Virus record (IMG/VR): IMGVR_UViG_3300028553_000079
Coordinates: 1-36,966 of that record
From: a virus
Length of the DNA: 36,966 bases
Direction: 5' to 3' (one strand)
The first letter of the stretch is position 1. Each line of letters starts with the position of its first letter. The notes beneath the pieces are model-generated. The model ran no database searches and was not told the origin of the DNA. It worked only from the letters and a program-made list of their open reading frames with translations. The position numbers and the translations under genes are program-made. Shown here in pieces: positions 7,218 to 13,217 of this stretch.

Positions 7218-7688
7218 TTAAGCATTCCTAACATGGACTGAACCAATGTTATATTTGGGACATAGTTCCCACTGATCTTTATCTTTAAATGCTATTACTT
7301 TAATCTGGCGTAATGGTGCGCGATCAAGTGTTTGGCTTGGATTCACCGCAGTGATAAGTCCCCAATCAGATAACAGTGTAACGATCGTATTGCGCCTCTG
7401 AATATCGTTCTCAAGCAAGTTAGATGGTTTACCATCGAGCAGAAAGAGTTCTTTAAAGTGTACAATGAAATATCTACCTTGCTTATGTAGTATATGGCAA
7501 GACTGATATAACTTATTATCTTTACGTGAGGCTACACCAATTCGCGTTAGTGTTTCACGTACCTTTAAAAAATCATCAGGTTCGTTGAGTAGTACTTCTA
7601 ACATCATTAGTGGAGTCCATTCTACTGGACTGCTACCAATGCTGCTATTATTATTATTATTATTATTATTATTGTTGTTTTCTTCCAC
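7218..7688 (-). CDS. regA: RegA-like translational repressor with a poly-Asn N-terminal extension
   Basis: Homologue of T4 RegA (122 aa), which represses early phage mRNAs, including clamp and loader messages, by binding near their start codons. The core MLEVLLNEPDDFLKVRETL, LYQSCHILHKQGRYFIVHFK, LLSDWGLI and WELCPKYNIGS align well with RegA. The frame opens at GTG 7688 with AGAGGG nine bases upstream, adding a 28-residue lead with 11 consecutive Asn encoded by a trinucleotide repeat. The T4-like start would be ATG 7604 or 7607, which has a poor ribosome binding site. I keep the GTG because of its Shine-Dalgarno, but the shorter protein is quite possible. It overlaps gp62 by 20 bases. Confidence 0.9.
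   Translation of the reverse strand: MEENNNNNNNNNNNSSIGSSPVEWTPLMMLEVLLNEPDDFLKVRETLTRIGVASRKDNKLYQSCHILHKQGRYFIVHFKELFLLDGKPSNLLENDIQRRNTIVTLLSDWGLITAVNPSQTLDRAPLRQIKVIAFKDKDQWELCPKYNIGSVHVRNA
7647..7673 (-). repeat. (ATT)9 microsatellite at the gp62/regA junction
   Basis: Nine perfect ATT triplets, followed on the plus strand by two GTT. On the minus strand the repeat is AAT in the RegA frame (poly-Asn) and TAA in the gp62 frame, so gp62 ends in a run of tandem stop codons. Triplet tracts of this length are uncommon in phage genomes and can change length by slippage without disturbing either frame. Confidence 0.95.
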
Positions 7689-8052
7689 CTTTGTAGACCC
7701 TCTTTTTTAATATCTCAATTTGTTCATTGCTAAGAAGAGTCAAAGTTTGGCGAGCTTTTGCGTTACTATAACCATAATATTCTTTGACGGCTTCAATAGC
7801 ATCTAGCTCGGTTGGCTTCAACCATTTGCTAAAACGCTTTCGCTTCCTAACAGTATTTATAAGAAAATGAAATTGCGCTTTTGTATCGAGGTGATGATAG
7901 CGATTCATTTCATTTGCCAATAATGCTGTATCATGAAAGTATGATAAGCCGCGATTAATCATAAAGGAATTGTACGCTTTCTGAGATGCTTCGTCAACCA
8001 TGATATCTTTCTTCGAATCATTGATTGCGTTAAGGTAGTCAAATGGTGTCAT
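7669..8052 (-). CDS. 62: Sliding-clamp loader small subunit (T4 gp62-like)
   Basis: A 127-residue helical protein starting MTPFDYLNAINDSKKDIM, then MINRGLSYFHDTALLANEMN, VRKRKRFSKWLKP and AVKEYYGYSNAKARQTLTLL. This is the short form of gp62 found in marine T4-like phages (T4's is 187 aa). It pairs with the gp44 ATPase (9004-9948) to load the gp45 clamp. Its start overlaps the stop of the membrane-protein gene (ATGA) and its stop is the first of a tandem TAA run overlapping regA. Order 44-62-regA matches T4, although a DexA-like gene and a membrane protein lie between 44 and 62 here. Confidence 0.85.
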   Translation of the reverse strand: MTPFDYLNAINDSKKDIMVDEASQKAYNSFMINRGLSYFHDTALLANEMNRYHHLDTKAQFHFLINTVRKRKRFSKWLKPTELDAIEAVKEYYGYSNAKARQTLTLLSNEQIEILKKRVYKGGRKQQ

Positions 8053-8339
8053 TGTACAAGCATCCGAATAAGACCTACCATATCAATCGTAGTAAGTAGA
8101 ATGTAGTTAGCGAGCATTCCAAAGGATTGTCTTGTGATTGCTGCCCATGCGTACATAGCACAACCAAGAATCCAGATAGGATACAGAACAAGTAAAGGTG
8201 GATTTGGCACAGTGAGTGCCATCGTAAGTGCGCAACCAATTGAGATAGCCCAAGCCAATAGCTCAACAATAAAACGAGCTTTGTTACTATACCAGTCTTC
8301 GCGTATCCAAGCAAATGCATTCATTAAAGCATCATTCAT
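8049..8339 (-). CDS. Small integral membrane protein
   Basis: A 96-residue protein with a charged N-terminus and three hydrophobic segments of roughly helix length: FIVELLAWAISIGCALTMAL, PLLVLYPIWILGCAMYAWAA and FGMLANYILLTTIDMVGLIR. The function is not recognised. The layout vaguely recalls half of a PnuC- or SWEET-type transporter, but that is only a shape resemblance. It is the first gene after the promoter at 8366-8394 and is coupled to gp62 by an ATGA overlap, so it is co-expressed with the clamp loader. Confidence 0.65.
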   Translation of the reverse strand: MNDALMNAFAWIREDWYSNKARFIVELLAWAISIGCALTMALTVPNPPLLVLYPIWILGCAMYAWAAITRQSFGMLANYILLTTIDMVGLIRMLVQ

Positions 8340-8365
8340 AATATAACTCCATAATATAAGATTCC

Positions 8366-8394
8366 ATTATACCACATATTTAATATAATGTACA
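8366..8394 (-). promoter_or_regulatory. Early-type phage promoter for the membrane protein-gp62-regA unit
   Basis: TGTACA at 8389-8394, 17-bp spacer ending TGTGG, TATAAT at 8366-8371. It lies in the gap after the DexA-like gene. Confidence 0.8.
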
Positions 8395-8405
8395 GGTTTA
8401 CTTCT

Positions 8406-9002
8406 TTAACTAATTGCACGTACCAAGAACTGAAGCCTCATAATATCAATAGCAATATCATGAACTGGGTTATGTTTAACAAAGACTTTATCTAAACCTT
8501 CTGGTATAAAGTCTTTACCTACATCAGAACCCCAAGCAAGGCCCTCAATCATTGAACGAGTATCACGAATAGTCCACCAAGGGAATACCTCTTCTCGTCC
8601 TAGCTTCTTCATAAGTGTATCAGTAATGACTGGATCGAATGTATTACCTCGTGTATAGACTTTCTTCACTTCACGAGGAAACTCAATAAGTTCACTAAAG
8701 AATCGTGGTAGTTCGCTCAGAGGAGCATCATTAGGTGATGGATCAATAATCTTACGAGCCTCTGCACCTTGCTCATTCCACCATTTAACTGTATCCATTT
8801 CAATCTTACGATTATAGTTAACTACTTGATCTTGAGCATCAAACTTAATCATTCGTGCTGAAAGAACGAGTTCATCCCATGTGTATGGATCCTCGGTAAA
8901 ACGCTTCTCATTAAAGGTGATTGCTGCTAGCGCAACTGCCACACAGTTATAGGGATCCTTACCAAGTGTTTCATAATCATAGATTACGCAATCGTTTTTC
9001 AT
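8406..9002 (-). CDS. dexA: DnaQ-fold 3'-5' exonuclease (T4 DexA-like)
   Basis: A 198-residue exonuclease of the DEDDh class. Acidic motif I is IYDYETLGKDPY (D and E), motif II lies around YTRGNTFDPVI, and motif III is VKHNPVHDIAIDIMRLQF with the His and Asp. T4 DexA (227 aa) is a single-strand DNA exonuclease of the same fold, and RNase-T-like RNA exonucleases are relatives. The chosen ATG at 9002 follows the gp44 stop by one base with GGAAATGAG upstream; an in-frame GTG at 9017 would add five residues inside gp44 and seems less likely. Probable roles are host DNA turnover or repair trimming. Confidence 0.8.
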   Translation of the reverse strand: MKNDCVIYDYETLGKDPYNCVAVALAAITFNEKRFTEDPYTWDELVLSARMIKFDAQDQVVNYNRKIEMDTVKWWNEQGAEARKIIDPSPNDAPLSELPRFFSELIEFPREVKKVYTRGNTFDPVITDTLMKKLGREEVFPWWTIRDTRSMIEGLAWGSDVGKDFIPEGLDKVFVKHNPVHDIAIDIMRLQFLVRAIS

Positions 9003-9003
9003 C

Positions 9004-9948
9004 TCATTTCCATTCACTGTTTACCATGATCTCAGTCATGCATGCAACTACGTTTAACTCATGATCTGCAACGAATGCAGCCTTATATTGATATTCTGCA
9101 AGAATAAGAACTACCTGAGGAATTGCAGTAGGCTTCATATAATCAACCATTGTATCATATACTTTACGGAAGATTGCTTGCGATTCAATATCGATATTAT
9201 CAACGACCCAACGGCGCATTGTTTTGAAGTCTTTGTCTTTTAAAGCTTGCATTAAACCTTTAATTGACTCATCCGACATTGATGTTAAGATACCTGCATC
9301 AATCTTACCTGATAACGCATAACGCTGGCACTCATTGATAACTCGACGCCAATCGGGAAAGTGACGTTCAACGAGAGCGGCAAGAGCCTTAGGTTCAACT
9401 TCAACCTTTTCAGCACCAAGAATATCAACGAGTCGTTTAAAGAATTGAGCTGCAACCTTTGGCTTCTCAGCATTAGGGATAGAGAATTCATATACAGAAC
9501 AACGACTATGGAGAGGTTCAATGATACGATTCTTAAAGTTACACGTAAGAATAAACCTGCAATTCTTCGAGAATTCTTCAATGAAACCGCGCAGTGCTGG
9601 TTGAGTTGATTGTGGATTAAGGTAATCTGCTTCGTCAAGAATAACAACCTTATAACCGCCTTGAAGAGATATTGTAGATGCAAACTGTTTAATCTTTCCA
9701 CGAAGGGTATCAATGTTACCTTCTTCAGATCCATTAATAACAATATGATCTAGACCAAGTTCATTACACAACGCACGAGCAACTGTAGTTTTACCAACTC
9801 CAGCTGTTCCTGAGAACATCATGTTTGGCAGTTCGCCAGTTTTAACTAACTGAGTAAAGGTATCTTTAATCGACTGCGGAAGAATACAATCCTCAATGCG
9901 CTGTGGTCTATACTTCTCGACCCAGATAAAATGCTGATTTTTGTTCAT
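9004..9948 (-). CDS. 44: Clamp loader large subunit, AAA+ ATPase (T4 gp44-like)
   Basis: A 314-residue AAA+ protein (T4 gp44 is 319). It opens with FIWVEKYRPQRIEDCILP, the RFC-type N-terminus. Walker A is GTAGVGKT (47-54), Walker B VVILDEADYL (DEAD 105-108), and LHSRCSVYEF carries the SRC arginine-finger motif (148-150). Four copies with one gp62 form the loader that places the gp45 clamp on DNA for replication and late transcription. It is transcribed with the small membrane protein and DsbA-like gene upstream, probably from the gp45 promoter at 11544-11572 by read-through past a hairpin. No separate promoter is evident. Confidence 0.96.
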   Translation of the reverse strand: MNKNQHFIWVEKYRPQRIEDCILPQSIKDTFTQLVKTGELPNMMFSGTAGVGKTTVARALCNELGLDHIVINGSEEGNIDTLRGKIKQFASTISLQGGYKVVILDEADYLNPQSTQPALRGFIEEFSKNCRFILTCNFKNRIIEPLHSRCSVYEFSIPNAEKPKVAAQFFKRLVDILGAEKVEVEPKALAALVERHFPDWRRVINECQRYALSGKIDAGILTSMSDESIKGLMQALKDKDFKTMRRWVVDNIDIESQAIFRKVYDTMVDYMKPTAIPQVVLILAEYQYKAAFVADHELNVVACMTEIMVNSEWK

Positions 9949-9984
9949 AATAAAGTTCCATGGTTTTCAATTACAACAAGGGTA

Positions 9985-10179
9985 TTACTTTTTAGCAGCA
10001 GAGATAGCTCCACCAAATACTACAGAAGTCAACCAGAAGGTAGCTAACCAAGTGTAGAATGTGTATGTGATATTTAAACCAAATAAAACGTTAAGAGATG
10101 CGATTGTTGCCAAAGGTGCAAAGAAAAGAATTGTGCACAACAATGCGATAAGTAAGATAAGTTTAATAGTTGCTGTCAT
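9985..10179 (-). CDS. Small two-helix membrane protein (64 aa)
   Basis: MTATIKLILLIALLCTILFF begins the first hydrophobic helix, then a loop, then TFYTWLATFWLTSVVFGGAI as a second, ending SAAKK. No family is recognised. The gene follows the DsbA-like gene and precedes gp44 by 36 bases, with AGGAAAA ahead of the ATG. A holin or spanin role would be guesswork; its position among early genes argues against lysis. Confidence 0.6.
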   Translation of the reverse strand: MTATIKLILLIALLCTILFFAPLATIASLNVLFGLNITYTFYTWLATFWLTSVVFGGAISAAKK

Positions 10180-10205
10180 TTTTATTTTCCTGTTAGTATG
10201 TTATA

Positions 10206-10469
10206 TCACACAACGATTGCGTTGTAAATATCTTCTACATCTGAATTTGTTTCTTGTACTTCATTAAGATTTTGTTTGTGATAGATTCGAACAACCTTAC
10301 GCATGTATTTTTTAGGTAGTTCAAATTCTTCTTCGAGAACACCGAGTGATTCATTAATGTAATCACGTTCGGCTTCGATACGAGTCATTGCACCAGAAAT
10401 TTCACGCAATGCTGATTGAATTTTTGCACGATCAGTAGGAGATGATGGGATGATAACGTTTGTAGTCAT
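10206..10469 (-). CDS. dsbA: DsbA-like small double-strand DNA-binding protein
   Basis: An 87-residue protein whose C-terminal half, LPKKYMRKVVRIYHKQNLNE followed by SDVEDIYNAIV, aligns with the end of T4 DsbA (89 aa; LYHKDNRDVFE...EVVELYDTVF). The N-terminal half is a predicted amphipathic coiled region (IQSALREISGAMTRIEAERD). T4 DsbA binds double-stranded DNA near late promoters and enhances late transcription in vitro. It lies downstream of a hairpin at 10511-10531 and upstream of gp44, which is not the T4 position. Confidence 0.6.
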   Translation of the reverse strand: MTTNVIIPSSPTDRAKIQSALREISGAMTRIEAERDYINESLGVLEEEFELPKKYMRKVVRIYHKQNLNEVQETNSDVEDIYNAIVV

Positions 10470-10510
10470 GATATATTAGTTCCAATGTAATTACTATAAA
10501 TGATATAAAG

Positions 10511-10531
10511 GATGGCAGGGTCCCTGCCATC
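10511..10531 (-). terminator. Hairpin terminator between the 82-aa gene and the DsbA-like gene
   Basis: A perfect inverted repeat, GATGGCAGG stem with a three-base loop, starting three bases after the stop of the 82-residue gene. The following sequence is AT-rich but not a pure T run, so termination may be partial, letting gp45 exceed gp44 in expression. Confidence 0.65.
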
Positions 10532-10534
10532 TTA

Positions 10535-10783
10535 TTAGGCTACTACTTCTGTCGGTACTGCTTCAGCCGTAGGCTGCTGAGCACCTTCTTCAGTTGGAGG
10601 TTGTTGCGATTTAACAAATCGAACCAAACGACCACGTAGGATACCTACTGATTCTAGTTCAGCACCTTCAAAGCCACCACGCTTTGAACATACATCAATG
10701 ATTTGAATCATTGCGCCTAGATCGTTAAGGGTAAGAGACGGTGCTTCTTGCTCTTGTTGGGGTTGTTGTACTTGCTCAGTCAT
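10535..10783 (-). CDS. Unknown phage protein downstream of gp45 (82 aa)
   Basis: An N-terminal Gln/Glu-rich tail (MTEQVQQPQQEQEAP) is followed by a compact core, LTLNDLGAMIQIIDVCSKRG, GFEGAELESVGILRGRLVRF, then a low-complexity Pro/Gln/Glu tail. Similar small proteins lie next to gp45 in marine T4-like phages, by recollection, without assigned function. It has a TAGGAG ribosome binding site and is followed by a terminator hairpin, so it is the last gene of the gp45 unit. Confidence 0.65.
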   Translation of the reverse strand: MTEQVQQPQQEQEAPSLTLNDLGAMIQIIDVCSKRGGFEGAELESVGILRGRLVRFVKSQQPPTEEGAQQPTAEAVPTEVVA

Positions 10784-10823
10784 GTTAACTCCTATATGAA
10801 TATGACAGTTTTAAAAAAGATAT

Positions 10824-11513
10824 TTATTCGCCAAACGTGCTAGATTTTTCTAACGCGATCCAATACTCAACTCCAAGCGTGGCATGCTTAAAGTGAGAAA
10901 TTAATTTAGAAGATACTGCTACATTATAGTCTCCTGCAATCAATTTAAAGTTAGCAATGTTAAAGATAAAACTAAAAGCATCAGGCGTACGTTCTACATT
11001 TGATAACTCAATTTGGAATGAGTTAGAAGTTTGATCTTTAACATCAGTTACGTTTGCTACTACTGTAGTAGATCCTGCTACTCCAGTTATAATCACGTCA
11101 CTTACACCAAGTGTAGATGCTGCTTTACGAAGAGCGTTGAGTTCATCAACAGACAACGTAAACTTTACTTCTGCTTCCGGCATTTTAATATCTTTGCTTG
11201 GAGCAGTCAAAATAGAGGGATCTGAGAAAAAATATTTAACAGAACGCTTGCCTTCAACAAGTGAAACTGAGTTCATATCTTCAGAGAATTTTAGCTCAGG
11301 TGTATCAAACATTGAGAGTACACCAAGGAATTCATTGAGATCATAGATACCGAACTCAGCATCGGGAAATACTTCAGTAACGGTTGCAGAAGCGAGAACG
11401 TTCTTTGCTTCAGCCATAGTCTTAAGAACTGAGCCTGATCGAAATACAATGTTGCTATTGATCGAAGCGAAGTTCTTTAGAATTGCGATAGTGTCATGTG
11501 ATAGATTCATCAT
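10824..11513 (-). CDS. 45: Sliding clamp (T4 gp45-like)
   Basis: A 229-residue processivity clamp (T4 gp45 is 228), starting MMNLSHDTIAILKNFASINS. The PCNA-like two-domain pattern is visible: EFGIYDLNEFLGVLSMFD, VKYFFSDPSIL, EVKFTLSVDELNALRKAAST and a C-terminal EYWIALEKSSTFGE. As a trimeric ring it tethers gp43, and in T4 it is also the mobile activator of gp55-dependent late transcription. Its promoter (11544-11572) lies within the last codons of the upstream MazZ-like gene. Confidence 0.95.
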   Translation of the reverse strand: MMNLSHDTIAILKNFASINSNIVFRSGSVLKTMAEAKNVLASATVTEVFPDAEFGIYDLNEFLGVLSMFDTPELKFSEDMNSVSLVEGKRSVKYFFSDPSILTAPSKDIKMPEAEVKFTLSVDELNALRKAASTLGVSDVIITGVAGSTTVVANVTDVKDQTSNSFQIELSNVERTPDAFSFIFNIANFKLIAGDYNVAVSSKLISHFKHATLGVEYWIALEKSSTFGE

Positions 11514-11525
11514 TGGTCCTTAATA

Positions 11526-11900
11526 TTATGATTTGATAGTATAATTATAACACATATCTTTAGTATTGTACAGGGTTTCTGTCAAATATTCTTTTGAAGT
11601 TGTGTTAATTGCCAGAGGTACTTTTGTTTCAAGGTCTTTTGCCAAGAGGAAAAGAACTGAACACGCCATATGCGCTAGATGATTAATGTTTGTTTCATTA
11701 TCACATTGTTCACCTTGCATATATGCTGAGAAGTGGCGCATTAGTGCTGCTTGATAACGAACTGAATCTACATGTTTCCAGTTGTCACGATCATATTTCT
11801 TTGCGCCATAGGTTAATACCTTTACTACTTCATCAAGTGCCGCAAATGGCACTAATGAGTAGTCAGGTTTGTCTCCGTCAAATTTAATTCCAATTGTCAT
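11526..11900 (-). CDS. MazZ/DUF5664-like dATP/dGTP diphosphohydrolase-type protein
   Basis: A 124-residue protein containing IKFDGDKPDYSLVPFAALDE, VLTYGAKKYDRDNWKHV and RHFSAYMQGEQCDNETNINH with LAHMACSVLFLLA. This is the pattern of the phage DUF5664/dATP-dGTP pyrophosphohydrolase family. Members such as MazZ remove dGTP or dATP in phages that use altered purines, but the same fold is common in phages without base substitution, and no Z-genome synthase (PurZ) is seen here. The last ~20 codons coincide with the gp45 promoter and may be constrained by it. The stop of the MoxR gene upstream overlaps its start region by one base (TAATG). Confidence 0.75.
   Translation of the reverse strand: MTIGIKFDGDKPDYSLVPFAALDEVVKVLTYGAKKYDRDNWKHVDSVRYQAALMRHFSAYMQGEQCDNETNINHLAHMACSVLFLLAKDLETKVPLAINTTSKEYLTETLYNTKDMCYNYTIKS
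11544..11572 (-). promoter_or_regulatory. Early-type phage promoter for gp45, embedded in coding sequence
   Basis: CCTGTACA (TGTACA 11567-11572), 17-bp spacer ending TGTGT, TATAAT 11544-11549. It lies wholly inside the 3' end of the MazZ-like gene and about 30 bases ahead of the gp45 ATG. Confidence 0.8.
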
Positions 11901-13093
11901 TATTTCACCTCTGTATTTAATGCGTTATCAATTACTTGAGTAAGTCTATCTTCAACATCACTTTGTTCACTTATGATTGATGGTTGAATTGAAGCATCAA
12001 CTTTAGTGTATAGATCAATGAAGGCTGCCTTTGTATCGGCGTCAAATCTGTTAACACACAACTCAATTGATTTGCTACGATCTTTAAAGATAGAATAAGT
12101 TTGTACAATATGGCAAAGTCTACGAGTAGAGATGATCTCATCTACACCGCCATCTTCGTATGTCTTACGTATAGTATCTGACCAATTGGTTAGCATATCT
12201 GCAAATGAATTATCAAGGCAATCGTACTTTTCCATATGCTTTAAAACAATACGTTTTTCAATTGCCATGTTTGGATAATCTTGGTTAACTGTAATTGTAA
12301 AACGCTCAAGGAATGCTTCGTCAATAATTGTTGCTGCTACGAAGCGACCATCTTCTGAACCCTTGCCTTTTGTATTTGCAGTTGCAATAATATTGAATCC
12401 TGTAGCAGGGTGTACGATCTGTCCTGTTTTCTTAATGAGAACTGGTTTACCTTCAAGCACACCTTGTAAACACATCATCTTATTTGAACCACGATCAATC
12501 TCGTCAAGCAAAAGCACTGCACCGGCTTCCATTGCTTTAAGTACAGGTCCTTTTGCAAAAACTGTTTCGCCATTAATCAAGCGGAAACCACCAATCAAAT
12601 CGTCTTCGTCTGTTTCAGGAGTAATTTGTACGCGAACGTATTCGCGTTTTGTTTTAGCACATGCTTGTTCAACCATTGTTGTTTTACCATTACCTGACAA
12701 ACCAGTAATAAACGTAGGATAAAACACTTGAGATTTAACGATTGACTCAATGTCTTTATAGTTACCCCAGTGAATGTAGTATTTGTCAACTGAAGGAACA
12801 AACACTTCGTCATTGGTAATTGATTGGACTGAAGATGCTGACAAAGTAGGTTTCTTTTCATTAGTGATAACGGGCTGTTCAACTTCAACACCACGTAATG
12901 GTAGAATTAATGCTGATAGATTATATATCCCTCTACCAGTTTTTGGTGTATTCTTAATTAGGCGATATACTTCAGCACGAGCAATGCCCATGCTATCGGA
13001 TAATGCTACGAGTTCTTTTGGAGTAAATTCAACTTTATCGCTAGCAGCGAGTTGATTAAGTATTGCGGATTGTGGTACTGTTAAATTCATCAT
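11900..13093 (-). CDS. cobS: MoxR/CobS-like AAA+ ATPase
   Basis: A 397-residue protein. Residues 1-60 form a helix-turn-helix-like N-terminus (TPKELVALSDSMGIARAEVY). The AAA+ core has Walker A FITGLSGNGKTTMVEQ (about 130), ETDEDDLIGGFRLI, Walker B AVLLLDEIDRGSNK and sensor 1 FNIIATANTKGKG. This matches the CobS-like MoxR ATPases common in marine T4-like phages, where the cobalamin link is inherited from the name and not demonstrated. MoxR ATPases act with VWA proteins, and the partner is the gene immediately upstream (13217-15388). It has its own promoter at 13128-13156. Confidence 0.85.
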   Translation of the reverse strand: MMNLTVPQSAILNQLAASDKVEFTPKELVALSDSMGIARAEVYRLIKNTPKTGRGIYNLSALILPLRGVEVEQPVITNEKKPTLSASSVQSITNDEVFVPSVDKYYIHWGNYKDIESIVKSQVFYPTFITGLSGNGKTTMVEQACAKTKREYVRVQITPETDEDDLIGGFRLINGETVFAKGPVLKAMEAGAVLLLDEIDRGSNKMMCLQGVLEGKPVLIKKTGQIVHPATGFNIIATANTKGKGSEDGRFVAATIIDEAFLERFTITVNQDYPNMAIEKRIVLKHMEKYDCLDNSFADMLTNWSDTIRKTYEDGGVDEIISTRRLCHIVQTYSIFKDRSKSIELCVNRFDADTKAAFIDLYTKVDASIQPSIISEQSDVEDRLTQVIDNALNTEVK

Positions 13094-13127
13094 AATATAA
13101 TCACTTTCTTCATCATTTAATAGTACT

Positions 13128-13156
13128 ATTATACCATAGTACGGGCAGTCTGTACA
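13128..13156 (-). promoter_or_regulatory. Early-type phage promoter for the MoxR/CobS-like gene
   Basis: CCTGTACA (TGTACA 13151-13156), 17-bp spacer ending TATGG, TATAAT 13128-13133. An upstream palindrome (13171-13192) starts 15 bases beyond the -35. Confidence 0.8.
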
Positions 13157-13170
13157 GGACTATTTTCAAA

Positions 13171-13192
13171 ACTGTATCATTTTAGACACAGT
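13171..13192. repeat. 22-bp palindromic element, inverted copy of 15458-15479
   Basis: Arms ACTGTATC and GACACAGT surround ATTTTA, so the element is a near-palindrome (one mismatch, G-U in RNA). The element at 15458-15479 is its exact reverse complement. It is centred about 28 bp beyond the -35 of the MoxR promoter and follows the terminator-like hairpin of the VWA gene. It could be an operator or a second weak terminator. Confidence 0.85.
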
Positions 13193-13196
13193 CTTG

Positions 13197-13217
13197 AACC
13201 CTTGTCCAGTAAGGGTT
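13197..13217 (-). terminator. Hairpin after the VWA gene stop
   Basis: Arms AACCCTT (13197-13203) and AAGGGTT (13211-13217) with a seven-base loop begin at the last base of the VWA gene's TAA. No strong T tract follows, so it may terminate only partially or together with the adjacent palindrome. Confidence 0.55.

Noticed and set aside
7854-7861. TATAAATA match inside gp62
   Set aside because: Deep in coding sequence, with no gene start closer than about 170 bases downstream; a chance match is likely in AT-rich DNA.
11526-11900. Evidence for Z (2-aminoadenine) DNA from the MazZ-like gene
   Set aside because: No PurZ-like synthase is in the window, and the family occurs widely in phages with ordinary DNA.
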